Origin: Streptomyces griseochromogenes
GTDB taxonomy: Bacteria > Actinomycetota > Actinomycetes > Streptomycetales > Streptomycetaceae
DNA length: 64,000 nucleotides
Direction: 5' to 3'
NCBI RefSeq assembly: GCF_001542625.1
Contig: NZ_CP016279.1
Location: 7,254,001-7,318,000 of the forward strand
In this document: piece by piece, positions 36,390 to 45,790 of the stretch
Position numbering within the stretch: the stretch's first letter is position 1
Layout: each line of letters starts with the position of its first letter
Notes under the pieces: model-generated
The model's database searches: none
What the model was told of the DNA's origin: nothing
What the model saw: the letters and a program-made list of their open reading frames with translations, nothing else
Position numbers and translations under genes: made by a program

Positions 36390-36653
36390 ATGTCGAAGCA
36401 CCGCAAGCCGGTGGCTGAGCGCCATGCCGGCCGGCAACTCGGTGTCCGGGAACTCCGTACACGGCCGCCGGCTCACGGGCGGTGGCGGCAGCCGGGCACT
36501 CGGGGAGCTCATCAGCGGGACTGGGAAGCTCCTCGCGCAGGGGGCAGTCGAGTTCGCGCGGCGGGTCGGCCTTGCGCCCAGCCCGGTCCGGACCTCGAAG
36601 GGCCCGGCGACTGCGGCGGGGCGGGCGCCGACCCGATGGATCGGAGCACCTGA
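36390..36653 (+). CDS. Small hypothetical protein, doubtful
   Basis: This 87-codon frame starts MSKHRKPVAERHAG. It has a strong GGAGGAA ribosome site ten bases before its ATG and ends two bases before the CPBP gene start. The sequence is rich in Arg, Gly and Pro with no family resemblance, membrane segment or signal. The good ribosome site supports translation of something from this ATG; a frameshift that destroyed an original exported small protein is an alternative. Confidence 0.3.
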   Translation: MSKHRKPVAERHAGRQLGVRELRTRPPAHGRWRQPGTRGAHQRDWEAPRAGGSRVRAAGRPCAQPGPDLEGPGDCGGAGADPMDRST

Positions 36654-36654
36654 C

Positions 36655-37563
36655 GTGCGACGTCGAGAACATGCGGGGAACGGATCCGCCGCCTCCGCTC
36701 CTCACGCCGGTCACTCGCGGCACCACCGGGCGCCACGCGACGGCGGCGGTTCCGTACGGCCCGGACGCGGGCGGGTCCTCCCCTTCTACCTCGTCCTGTT
36801 CACCGCCGACGCGTTGCTCGGCCGGCTGGCGTGGATCGTCACCCGGCCGATCACGCAGGGGTCCGAGTATCCGTTGTGGAGCCTGCGCGGTGCGGTGGCG
36901 TCGGCACTGGGCGACGCGTTCCTGTTCGGCGGGCTGCTGGCGCTGGTGACATGGCGGGTGGTCCATGTCGAGCACCGGCGATTCGCCGATCTCGGCCTGG
37001 CTTCGCCGGGATGGGGGCGTGAGCTCGCCCGGGGCTACGCACTGGGGCTGGCCTGGGCCGTCGCAGCGCTGTTCATCGCGGTCGCCGCGGGATGGGCCGC
37101 CGTCAGCGGGGGCGTCCGGCAGTCCGCGCTCGTCGCCTTCACCCCCTTGTGGATGGTCGTGAGCGTGTTCCAGGCGGGTGTGGAGGAAGTGATTTTCCGG
37201 GGCTGGATGCTCTCGCTGCTGGTCCGACGCCGGGGACCGTGCAAAGCGGTGTTGATCCAGGCTCTGCTGTTCGGCTGTCTGCATCTGCTGGTGGACGCGA
37301 ATACCGCTCTGGCGGTACTGCACGGCCTGGTCTTCGGAGTCTTTGCCGGACTCCATGCGCAGTACCGCCGTGGAATCTGGGGGGTCATCGGCATCCATGG
37401 TGCCTATAACTTCGCGGCCATTCCCATCATCGCGGTGAGCGGCGGCGGCCGGTACGGCCCGGCAGGCTGGCATTACGCCGCCGTCGCACTGACCGGAGTC
37501 GGTGCGTCGGTGGCGTACATCCTGTTCAAAAGGTCCGCCGGCCATGTGCGGTTTCCCCGTTGA
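36655..37563 (+). CDS. CPBP-family intramembrane metalloprotease
   Basis: This 302-residue protein of the CPBP/Abi (CAAX-protease-like) family has eight or so hydrophobic segments. The catalytic blocks are GVEEVIFRGWMLSL (Glu-Glu-x3-Arg), LFGCLHLL with a His, and GIHGAYNFA with the second His. The GTG at 36655 has GGAG about ten bases upstream; the first 45 residues are polar and basic. Bacterial members are linked to bacteriocin self-immunity or membrane-protein processing. Its substrate is unknown. Confidence 0.82.
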   Translation: MRRREHAGNGSAASAPHAGHSRHHRAPRDGGGSVRPGRGRVLPFYLVLFTADALLGRLAWIVTRPITQGSEYPLWSLRGAVASALGDAFLFGGLLALVTWRVVHVEHRRFADLGLASPGWGRELARGYALGLAWAVAALFIAVAAGWAAVSGGVRQSALVAFTPLWMVVSVFQAGVEEVIFRGWMLSLLVRRRGPCKAVLIQALLFGCLHLLVDANTALAVLHGLVFGVFAGLHAQYRRGIWGVIGIHGAYNFAAIPIIAVSGGGRYGPAGWHYAAVALTGVGASVAYILFKRSAGHVRFPR

Positions 37564-37676
37564 CGGCCACGGCCCCGTGCACGGAGACTCACCCGCCCTG
37601 GCAACCGGCTCGGCTCCGCCGCGTCCGCACCGCCCGCCCCGAATGCTTCACCATCTGCCCCACCCAGGCGTGAGCC

Positions 37677-38030
37677 CTACTGACGCCGCGGGCCAAGGAC
37701 ACAGAACTCGTTACCTTCGGGGTCCGCCAATACGACCCACGATTGATCACCCTGGCCGATGTCGACACGCTGTGCGCCGTGAGCCACCAGACGAGCCACC
37801 TCGGCGTCCTGGTCATCAGGCCTGAAGTCGAGATGCAGTCGGCTCTTGGCCTTCTTGCTCTCATCAAGCCGGATGAAGTCCAACCCCGGCAGGCGATCCG
37901 GCTCCGGGCGGATCTCGAACTCCTCGTCGGAGGAGTGGACCACAACCCAGCCAAGAGCCTCGGCCCACCACTGCCCCAAGGCCACCGGATCTGCCGAGTG
38001 AACGATTACCTGTTCCCATTCCAAGGTCAT
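37677..38030 (-). CDS. VOC-family glyoxalase-like protein
   Basis: This is a 117-residue single-domain protein of the vicinal oxygen chelate superfamily. It has an opening VIVHSADPVALGQWWAEALGW, a mid-segment SRLHLDFRPDDQDAEVARLV and an end DPEGNEFCVLGPRR that is typical of glyoxalase/bleomycin-resistance-like proteins. It is probably cytoplasmic and may bind a metal or small ligand. The reaction is unknown; similar genes are common in Streptomyces. Confidence 0.85.
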   Translation of the reverse strand: MTLEWEQVIVHSADPVALGQWWAEALGWVVVHSSDEEFEIRPEPDRLPGLDFIRLDESKKAKSRLHLDFRPDDQDAEVARLVAHGAQRVDIGQGDQSWVVLADPEGNEFCVLGPRRQ

Positions 38031-38114
38031 CCGCCGAGCCTAGACCGGCCAGGGCTGCGAAGAACAGGCACTCAGGCCTCCCTCATCGGGCTGAACCCGA
38101 GCGCCATTCCGGTC

Positions 38115-39296
38115 TCAGCCTGTCACGAGGGTCAGGCCCCACTTGCCCAGCGCCTCGTTCACCGGCTGGAACATGGTGTACGGGGAGCCTGTCTGACCGC
38201 AGTGGACCACACCGCCGCCCGAGTGCAGACCGACGGCCTTCCACTTCGAGCCCGTCCACGTCACGTAGGCGCCGCCCGAGTCGCCTCCGTCGGAACAGGC
38301 ATTGGTGTAGGACAGGCCGTCGACGACGACGTTGCCGTAGTTGACGCTCTGGTCGACGCTGGTGATCGTGCCGCAGCGCCAGCCGGTGGTCTGCCCGGAC
38401 CGGCAGACGGTCTGGCCGGCCATTCCCTCGGCGGAACCGGTGACGGTGGCCGCTCCGTACTGGTAGGCGGAGACCTGTGAAGTGAGAGACCAGGCGCTCG
38501 ACTCCACCGTCACGAGGCCGAAGTCTCCTTCGCTGGAGTCCACGCTCCGGCTGCCGCCTTTGTTGGAGGTGCCGACCCAGCTGCCGTCCGAGCCGTACGC
38601 ACCCTGGTCCACGTCGTTGGTGCAGTGTCCGGCCGTGAGAAAGCCCTTCTCGCCCGACGGGCCCGTGACCGCGAACCCGATCGAGCAGGGGCTCTCGTTG
38701 TACGGCGACCACGTCTCGCCGCCTCTGATGGCACCCCCTTGCTGCTGAGGGACGTCATCCGTGCGTTCGATCCGCACGATGCCCTTGGGCAGGCCCTTCA
38801 GCGAGGGTGCGCTCGCGGTACGGGCCAGCTCGACGACCACCCTGTTGTGCTGTGCGTCCACGCCCCACCTGTGCACCCCGGACCTGCCGGTACCGATACG
38901 GCTGCTCACGGTCCGGTAGGCGGCCGCCAGTTCGGCGGCGCCGTGTTTCACCCGTCGGGTCCGGGCACCGAGCCGGCGCGCCCGCTTCTCGGTCGCGGAG
39001 TCGGTGACGGCCACGACCAGGTGGCCGGTGCCGGTGTCGATCCAGGAGCCGGCGATTCTGCCGCCGAGCTCGGCACGCACGGCTTTCGAGGTCCGGACGG
39101 CCGTGGCCTCGTCCGAGAACCGGGTGCGCGCGGCTTCGGCGCTGATGCCGAGGTCCCGCTGCATGGCACGGAGCATCGGATTCGGAGGCGTCGGCGGCGG
39201 TGCGGCCTGGGCGGGTGCGGACAGGACGCATGATGCGGCCACAAGCAGCGACGTCATCGCCGCATATCGCGCGCTGTGCGAGAGGCTGGTTTTCAT
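38115..39296 (-). CDS. Exported S1-family serine protease (alpha-lytic type)
   Basis: This 393-residue preproprotease has a signal peptide (MKTSLSHSARYAAMTSLLVAA, cleavage after AQA), a pro-region of about 160 residues that folds the enzyme, and a mature catalytic domain beginning near AIRGGETWSPYN. The catalytic triad is visible in FLTAGHC (His), SSEGDFGLV (Asp) and SDGGDSGGAYV (Ser). It ends KWGLTLVTG. It resembles the S. griseus proteases and alpha-lytic protease. The start has GGAAGGG upstream. Its 5' region shares a conserved element with the S8 protease remnant at 45791, so the two were probably co-regulated. Confidence 0.93.
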   Translation of the reverse strand: MKTSLSHSARYAAMTSLLVAASCVLSAPAQAAPPPTPPNPMLRAMQRDLGISAEAARTRFSDEATAVRTSKAVRAELGGRIAGSWIDTGTGHLVVAVTDSATEKRARRLGARTRRVKHGAAELAAAYRTVSSRIGTGRSGVHRWGVDAQHNRVVVELARTASAPSLKGLPKGIVRIERTDDVPQQQGGAIRGGETWSPYNESPCSIGFAVTGPSGEKGFLTAGHCTNDVDQGAYGSDGSWVGTSNKGGSRSVDSSEGDFGLVTVESSAWSLTSQVSAYQYGAATVTGSAEGMAGQTVCRSGQTTGWRCGTITSVDQSVNYGNVVVDGLSYTNACSDGGDSGGAYVTWTGSKWKAVGLHSGGGVVHCGQTGSPYTMFQPVNEALGKWGLTLVTG

Positions 39297-39490
39297 GACT
39301 CGACCCTTCCGGTGAGAGTGAACGGGCGGCTGTCTCTGTCTCGCTCGGTACGTGCTGCCGCCAAGGGGACCGGAGACGTTCGGCCGGAGGCCGACGGCCT
39401 CTCGGGAACGCTGGTGGAGAGGCCGGTGCCGCCTGCCGGGACGATCGCCCGCCACCCGGTGCGGTCCGGTCTCCGCCGTTTCCGACGGAC

Positions 39491-39697
39491 GGGGGATGGC
39501 CGTGACCGCACCGGGTGGGTGTGTCCCGCCCAGGCCACGGAACACACACGCGCCGCGCCCCAGGTGTCAGGGCCGCGCTCCATGGGGTGCCGCGCGGTCC
39601 CGGATACGACAGCACGTCCGGCGTTGTCATGAACTTAGGCTCGACGCACGGCGTTACCTATCCGTGGCGGCCAACCACGGGTACGTAGATAACTGCG
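39491..39697 (-). promoter_or_regulatory. Shared protease control element, copy A (upstream of the S1 protease)
   Basis: Read towards the S1 gene, it contains TACGTACCCGTG, N9, CACGGATAGGTAAC, a CGTGCG, CCTAAGTTC and GACGTGCTGT. Close to the gene is an exact 34-base block (39491-39524). The dyad CCGTG-N9-CACGG lies at 39662-39680. Copy B is at 45442-45666. The rest of 39297-40075 shows no gene. Confidence 0.65.
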
Positions 39698-40075
39698 AAG
39701 ACTACGGATGGAGCAGTCCGCGGGGCATCGGTGTGTCACCCGGGACGGGCGCGGTCCGTCGCCCTCGCTCGTGATCGGACGGGCTGGTGGCGCCGGGCCC
39801 TGCGGAACGCGCCACATGTTTCCGTACCCCGGCGGTTTCTTACGTGTAGGTGATCCGGGGACCGCATATTGCCCGCAGGCACGCCGTCGGCCAGAGTGAT
39901 CGCGCCCTGAGGCATCGCTCCACCCGGCCGCGTCGGGAGCTCACAGCCGCGGCTCGCCGCCTGCTTGCTGCCGACAGGCCGGATCGTTCCGTGCCCATCC
40001 CACGGTGTGGCGCTGCCGGTACCTCTCAGCGACGCGCTCTGCCGCACCCCGCCCCTCGCACCGATGGAGATCACC

Positions 40076-40627
40076 ATGATTGGCACCCCCGTCGACATCG
40101 GCAGGCTCACCGGCGTCTGGCGGATCGACCCCGCCCATTCCGAGGTCAGCTTCACCGTGCGCCACCTCATGGTCCGGGTGCGAGGTGGCTTCACACGGTT
40201 CTCCGGGACCATCACGGTGGAGGACGAACCCGACCGCTCGGGCGTCCGGGCACAGGTCGACACCGCATCGGTCGACACCCGCAACGCCCGACGGGACGAA
40301 CAGGTGCGTGGAGCCGACTTCCTCGACAGCGAAAGCCACCCGACGGCGTCCTTCGAGTCCGCCCGGGTCAGCAGGAAGGACGGCCGGTACGTCGTCGAGG
40401 GGCAGCTGACGATCCGGGGGGAGATGCGTACGGTCGCCTTCGACCTGTTCCTGCTCGGCGTGGACACGGACGCGTCGGGTGGCACGCGCGCGGGATTCAG
40501 GGCCTACTCCCGGATCAGCCGCTCCCAGTTCGGGGTGACGGGCAATGTGCCTCTGCCAGGAGGACGTGTGCTGATCGGCGACACCGTCACGCTGGAAGTG
40601 GAGATCGAGGCGCTCAAGGAGCGCTGA
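40076..40627 (+). CDS. YceI-family lipid-binding-like protein
   Basis: This 183-residue protein of the YceI family forms a lipocalin-like barrel and binds polyprenoid-type molecules. Motifs are GVWRIDPAHSEVSFTVRHLMV near the start, GADFLDSESHPTASFES in the centre and SRSQFGVTGNVPLP near the end. The ATG at 40076 is preceded by GGAG with a six-base gap; an upstream ATG at 40064 would add four residues. There is no signal peptide, so it is probably cytoplasmic, as in many Streptomyces copies. Confidence 0.88.
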   Translation: MIGTPVDIGRLTGVWRIDPAHSEVSFTVRHLMVRVRGGFTRFSGTITVEDEPDRSGVRAQVDTASVDTRNARRDEQVRGADFLDSESHPTASFESARVSRKDGRYVVEGQLTIRGEMRTVAFDLFLLGVDTDASGGTRAGFRAYSRISRSQFGVTGNVPLPGGRVLIGDTVTLEVEIEALKER

Positions 40628-41844
40628 CACCGCGACGATGAGGCCGGCTCGGAGTGCGGCGGCCCGCCAAGTGGCGGACTCGCTTCGTCCTGCCGGGTGA
40701 GTGCGTCGTGCGGGCCCGTCGGCTCGCGGCGCTCCTGGCCGTTGATGCGGGGCGCGCGGGATCGAGGAGTGCCGGTGGGCCTCGCGGCGTAGTCGGTTGA
40801 TCCCGCCGAGCTTTGCGCTCGTCAGGTGTTTGCCGGATGTGTGGTCCGCCGGCCCGGGAGTTCCGGTGGGGGCAGGACGTGCTGCGCCGGCGGGCCGTCC
40901 TGGTCCCTGGGCGGCGCGGACGCGGGTCCCGTGGGCGGTTGCGCCCCGTCGTGTCCCTCGCATCCGGTCAGCCGGAGCATGCCCACGCCCACACCGGCCG
41001 GAAAGCCACCGAGCGCGGCGGCGGCTCCGGAGCGGCGCGGCACGAGCGCGGGCTTCTTCCTGCCGTGCCGCCCCGGGTTCCTGGTCCACCTTGTTCCTCG
41101 GTGATGCCGTGGGACTTCGGCCGCCGCTGCCGGGGGTGCATCCGAAGGCGCGGCTGGAACATGGGCCTGAACGAGTTCCAGCAGCCTTGCCATGAAAGGC
41201 GGTTCGCCCAGCGGCACGGGGATCGCGGCCTTCGCCCGCAGGTACTGCTCGCCGGTCCACCATCCCAACAGCCGTAGACGCGGACGCGGTCGGCGATGTG
41301 TGCGTCCGACGCTGCCTCGGGCGGCGGGAAACGCTCGAAGGCCATGGTCAGCTGCCCGTCATCGCCCCAGGGCCACCGCGATCCCGCCGCGACCCGGTCC
41401 CGGAAGTCCGGCGTCGGGGTCTCGGGTTCCCGCTGCCGGCTCGCGACGGCGGTCGGTCGGACGATAGAGCTGCCGAAAGCCTGAGAGCAGTCGCATCACG
41501 GAGCCTTCGAGAGCTGCCCGCCACGCCTTCATTCCGATGGCGAGTACGTCGTGATATTCCGTGCCGCGGAATGCCGCACGACAGTCGACGCACTCGCGCC
41601 GGTGGCGGCGTTGCGCAGCAGGCTGTGGCCCGGCTTCGGCTCGAACGACAGGGTTTCCGACAACTGGGTCTCGCCCCCGGCGCACGTCTGGTCGACGACG
41701 GTCGCGCCTGCCCGTTCGAGACACTGTGTTCGGAGTCCGGCGTTGCGTCGGACGAGGGAACCCCGCCCTGCCCGTTCGACCGCACCGGCAGGCCGAGGAG
41801 ACTCGGTGAGGTCGGCGTCGGTGGCCGATGTGTCCGGGCACGGG
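40628..41844. other. Decayed or non-coding stretch of 1.2 kb
   Basis: No complete gene was found here. A frameshifted remnant (40822-41345) is listed separately. The other frames are arginine- and proline-rich and look like chance frames. The stretch has lost the regular codon pattern of its neighbours. Confidence 0.5.
40822..41345 (-). pseudogene. Frameshifted remnant of an unknown actinobacterial protein
   Basis: From 41345 the frame reads MAFERFPPPEAASDAHIADR and then RVRVYG; at about 41270 it slips. The logical continuation, WWTGEQYLRAKAAIPVPLGE and FMARLLELVQAHV, is in the next frame. The junction shows an apparent insertion of about seven bases. I do not recognise the family. Confidence 0.35.
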
Positions 41845-42330
41845 TCACTGGTGGGCTCCGTGCTCCCGGACGGAGATACGGGCCACGGCCTTGGTACCCG
41901 CGGCGGACGCGTGGAGTGTGAACCTGCTGGTGCAGGCTCTGACCAGGTCCAGTCCGCGTCCGGACTCGGCGCCCGCGTCCTCCGTCACGCTGCGGTCGGC
42001 GTCACGTACCAGCCATCGGCCGGAGTCGGCGATCTCGACGGTCACGGCGACGCCGTCGAACAGGATCAGTCCTGTGACGTCCGAACCTCCGCTGTGCAGC
42101 ACGGCGTTGGTCACCAGTTCGCTGACGACGAGAGCCACAGTGGCACTCGCGTCCTCCGGAACGGCCCAGTGCTGTGCCGTACGGCCCGCGAAGCGACGCT
42201 GTTCCGGTACGGCCGCGGCCACCGCGCCGGTGACGCACATCGCCCGGAACCGCGGCGGTCCCGGCGGCGCTGCCGGGTGTGGCCGCCGGCGGTCGGCTGT
42301 GAGGGCGGGAAAGCCGTCCGTGATGGCCAT
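41845..42330 (-). CDS. HATPase anti-sigma-like regulator 2
   Basis: This 161-residue GHKL ATPase of the Streptomyces anti-sigma-like group shows the N box ALVVSELVTNAVLHSGG, a G1-like VEIADSGRWLV and a G2-like ESGRGLDLVRACT. The ATG at 42330 has AGGAG eight bases upstream. It is a paralogue of the gene at 33422, with the same length and block order. It sits divergent from LAL regulator 2. The partner protein is unknown. Confidence 0.83.
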   Translation of the reverse strand: MAITDGFPALTADRRRPHPAAPPGPPRFRAMCVTGAVAAAVPEQRRFAGRTAQHWAVPEDASATVALVVSELVTNAVLHSGGSDVTGLILFDGVAVTVEIADSGRWLVRDADRSVTEDAGAESGRGLDLVRACTSRFTLHASAAGTKAVARISVREHGAHQ

Positions 42331-42582
42331 GCCGATTTCTCCTGGGGTCGCTGACGGGCTGTGCGAGGCATCGCTTTCGACCGTGCCGCCGTCGTAGTGC
42401 CGCGACAAGCAGGGCAACCGACTTACGGATACGCAATAACGCTGAGTACGCACAATGTCACCCCGTCCTCTGGTTCGATGAGACGCGGACGGTGCGCGAT
42501 TGCGTCGGCGATATGAACCGGACGCAGTCGGGGCACTGTTCTGGAAGGTGTGCACGAACGCGGGGGACGGGACGGGACCGTG

Positions 42583-45426
42583 ATGCGTGAACGCGAGTGG
42601 GAAACGGCGATACGCGAGCCACTGGCGTCGGCCGCGACGGACACGACGGTGCTGGTGCTCGTCGACGGAGCGGCGGGGACGGGTAAGACCCGCTTTGTGA
42701 GGTGGCTTCTCGCACTCCCGGAACTCGCCGGGCCGCCTCGCCTGAAAGTGACGTTCAGGCCTTCGGGTGCCGTTGTCCGTAAGGAGTTCACGCGCCCGCG
42801 AGGAACTTCGTCGGCGGCAGAGAGGAGCGGGGCTCCGCGTCGCCCCTCGGGCATCCGGACCACCGTCCTCGCGGAGTCGGGGACGGCTCAGTCCCCCGTC
42901 TCCTCGCTGAGCGAGCTGACCGCCTCGTTCGGCAGGGACGTTCCGATGCTGCTGGTGGCCGAGGACGTGCAGCGTGCGGGCGAGCAGGACGCGCGCGCTC
43001 TGCGGACCTTCCTGGAGCGCCCTCCGGCGGGATTGCGTGCCGTGCTGACCTACCGTCCCGAGGAGTTGGCGAGCCCCGGGCTGGTGCTGGGTGCCCCCGT
43101 GGCTTACCCCGCCGAGATGAACCTCCTGCGACTGCGGCTCGGGCCGCTCGACGAGGCCACGGTCCACGAGATGGCGGTGAAGGCACTGGGCGAGGACCGC
43201 TGTTCGGCCCGGTTCCTCACCCGGCTCTACGAGCGTTCGGGCGGCATCGCCCAGGCGGTGGCCGACCTCCTGACCGAATTGAAGACCGCCGGACCCCTTC
43301 CAGGCGCCAGACCCACGATGGTCGGCCGGGACCGGCTCACCGCCCGGCATGTGGACGAGGCCGCGGTACCGGTCCGGCTCACCGAGCTGGTCGTCGGCCG
43401 GATGGCGGCGCTGGACGAGGAGACACGACGCCTGGCGTGGGCGGCGGCCGTACTGGACGAGGCCGCCACGGAGGACGAGTTGTCATCGGTGGCGGACCTG
43501 TCGGTGGACAGCGGCCGCTCCGCGCTGACGGCCGCGCTGTGCGAGGCGGTGCTGCACGAACTGGGTCTCGGTCAGTACGGGTTCCGGATGCCGATGGAGG
43601 CCGCGGCCGTGTACCAGCTGCTGGCCGGCCCGGTACGACGGGAGCTGCACGGTCGCGCGGCCGCGGTCCTGGAGGCCCGGCGCCCCACGCCGTGGGCGCG
43701 GCTGGCCCGCCACCAGCTCGCCTCCGGCCGGACGAACGACTGGCTGGGGAGCGTGGAGAAAGCCGCGTGTGAGGCTGTGGAGGCCGGGGATCACGAGTCG
43801 GCGATCGCGTTGCTGGAGGACACGCTCGCCAACCCGTTGGTCGCTCATCCGAACCGGGCTCGGCTTGCTCTGATGCTCGCCCGCAGCGCGTACAGCGCAC
43901 TGCGCTCCGACCAGACGGTTCAGGTGCTGCGCAGACTCGTCGAGGACCCCGAGCTGCCCGCTGCCGTGCGCGGCGAGATCCGCCTCGACCTCGGGCTGCT
44001 CCTCGGCAACCACCTGGGGCAGGCGGCCGAAGGACGCGCCGACCTCATGAAATCCGTCGAGGAGTTACGCGGCCACGCGAGGCTGGCGGCCCGGGCCATG
44101 GCGGCCTTGGCGCTGCCCTATTGGCCCGATGGTCCCCTCGCCGACAATCTCTCCTGGCTGACGCGGGCCGAGACGACCGCGGTGGAGAGCGGGGACGCGG
44201 TGGTCCGGGCCGCCGTCGCGGCGAACCAGGTGACCGTACTGCTCAGCGTGGGCGACGCGGAGGGGTGGCGGCAGTTGGAGCGGCTCCCCCGGGAACACGT
44301 CGACCCGGAGGTTCTCCAGCATGTGGCGCGCGGTGTGTGCAACGCCGTCGACGCGGCCACCTGGCTGGGCGAGTACACACGAGCGCGCGCGTTGCTCGTC
44401 GAGGGCCCGAGGCTGGCTCTGCGCAGTGGCTCCGTGTACCAGGAGCAGATGGTGCGGGGTACCGAACTGCACCTGGACATGGTGACCGGCCGCTGGGCGG
44501 GCCTCGCCTCCCGGGCCCGCGCCTATGTGGCAGAGGTCGGCGACACGCCCTTCGCCGCGGGCGACGCCATGCTGGTACTGGGCGTCCTCGCCATGGCGAA
44601 GGGGGACTGGGCCCAGGCCGGCACCTGGCTCTCGGCCGCCGTCGGCTCGTCCGAGGCGAGCGGCCCCGTACCGTTGACGGCGGCGGCCGCGGGCGGCCGG
44701 ATCAGGCTCGCCCTCGCCCGCGAGGACCTGGGGGCCGCGGCCCGGGAGGCGTCCGACGGATGGGCCGCGCTGCGCGCCAAAGGCGTCTGGGTATGGGCGG
44801 CCGAACTGGCGCCATGGGCTGTCGAAGCGACGATCCGGGCCGGAGAGCCTGCCACCGCGCGAGAGCTGGTGGTCGAGTTCGCGGCCGGTATCGAGGAGCG
44901 ACAGGCGCCCACGGCCACCGCGGCACTCGTGCGGTGCCACGCACTGCTGGCCGAGGCGGATGGTGCATTCCCGGAAGCAGCTGAGCACTTCCGGCATGCC
45001 CGTACCCGCTACCAGTCGCTTCCCCGGCCCTACGACGCGGCTCTCATGGCCGAGGCCGCCGGACGATGCGCTCTCGCAGGCAGCCCCGAGACCGCTGCGG
45101 GCGTGTCGGAACTGGCCGATGCGGCCCAGGAGTTGGAAGCGCTCGCCGCCACCTGGGACCTGGCCAGGGTACGTGCGCAACTGCGGGCTCACCCCGGCGC
45201 CGAACGACCTGCCAGGGGCCGTCCCCGATACGACGAGCGGCTGTCACCGCGCGAGCAGGAGGTCGCGGAGCTCGCAGGTGCCGGCCTGAGCAACCGCGAG
45301 ATCGCGGCCACACTGCACCTGTCCCCGCGGACGGTGGAACAGCATGTCGCCCGCGCTCTGCGGAAGTTGGGCGTGCCCTCGCGCAATGACCTGACGCTGA
45401 AGGACCGCGACACATCCGGGCGATGA
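42583..45426 (+). CDS. Large LuxR-family (LAL) transcriptional regulator 2
   Basis: This 947-residue regulator has Walker A near residue 35 (VDGAAGTGKTRFV), a short and degenerate Walker B (MLLVAEDVQRAG), a long helical middle with repeated short helices, and a C-terminal LuxR helix-turn-helix around residues 885-945 (LSPREQEVAELAGAGL, then LHLSPRTVEQHVARAL). The frame also has a GTG at 42550 that would add eleven residues; both are possible. It ends 15 bases before copy B of the protease control element, which makes it a candidate regulator of those proteases. The weak Walker B suggests altered ATP hydrolysis. Confidence 0.88.
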   Translation: MREREWETAIREPLASAATDTTVLVLVDGAAGTGKTRFVRWLLALPELAGPPRLKVTFRPSGAVVRKEFTRPRGTSSAAERSGAPRRPSGIRTTVLAESGTAQSPVSSLSELTASFGRDVPMLLVAEDVQRAGEQDARALRTFLERPPAGLRAVLTYRPEELASPGLVLGAPVAYPAEMNLLRLRLGPLDEATVHEMAVKALGEDRCSARFLTRLYERSGGIAQAVADLLTELKTAGPLPGARPTMVGRDRLTARHVDEAAVPVRLTELVVGRMAALDEETRRLAWAAAVLDEAATEDELSSVADLSVDSGRSALTAALCEAVLHELGLGQYGFRMPMEAAAVYQLLAGPVRRELHGRAAAVLEARRPTPWARLARHQLASGRTNDWLGSVEKAACEAVEAGDHESAIALLEDTLANPLVAHPNRARLALMLARSAYSALRSDQTVQVLRRLVEDPELPAAVRGEIRLDLGLLLGNHLGQAAEGRADLMKSVEELRGHARLAARAMAALALPYWPDGPLADNLSWLTRAETTAVESGDAVVRAAVAANQVTVLLSVGDAEGWRQLERLPREHVDPEVLQHVARGVCNAVDAATWLGEYTRARALLVEGPRLALRSGSVYQEQMVRGTELHLDMVTGRWAGLASRARAYVAEVGDTPFAAGDAMLVLGVLAMAKGDWAQAGTWLSAAVGSSEASGPVPLTAAAAGGRIRLALAREDLGAAAREASDGWAALRAKGVWVWAAELAPWAVEATIRAGEPATARELVVEFAAGIEERQAPTATAALVRCHALLAEADGAFPEAAEHFRHARTRYQSLPRPYDAALMAEAAGRCALAGSPETAAGVSELADAAQELEALAATWDLARVRAQLRAHPGAERPARGRPRYDERLSPREQEVAELAGAGLSNREIAATLHLSPRTVEQHVARALRKLGVPSRNDLTLKDRDTSGR

Positions 45427-45441
45427 AAACACGGTGGTCCC

Positions 45442-45666
45442 CGCAGTTGAGTACGTACCCGTGATCCGACGTCACGGATAGGTAACCCCCGTGCGCCAGG
45501 CCTAAGTTCGAAGCACGGCCGAGCGTGCTGTTGTCCCGGGGCCGTGCGGCGCCAGAAGGGGAAACAGGCGCCGTACGGCCGCGGCACGCGGGCGCGGCTC
45601 GTGTGCTCACCCTCTCGCGGCGCAGGGCGGGAACACACCCACCCGGTGCGGTCACGGCCATCCCCC
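45442..45666 (+). promoter_or_regulatory. Shared protease control element, copy B (upstream of the S8 remnant)
   Basis: It contains TACGTACCCGTG, N9, CACGGATAGGTAAC, CGTGCG, CCTAAGTTC and GAGCGTGCTGT, in the same order and nearly the same spacing as copy A. The dyad CCGTG-N9-CACGG is at 45459-45477, and the 34-base block (45633-45666) is identical to the copy A block. It is oriented towards the S8 remnant at 45791. Confidence 0.65.
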
Positions 45667-45790
45667 ATGTCCGCCGGCAACGGCGCGGGCCCGACCGCTC
45701 CGGGCGGCCAGGAGTCGTCCCAGGCCGGACCTCACCGTCACCCGCCCCGGCTTCGGCATGCCCGATTCCGGTCCGCTCGAAAGGCAGACG

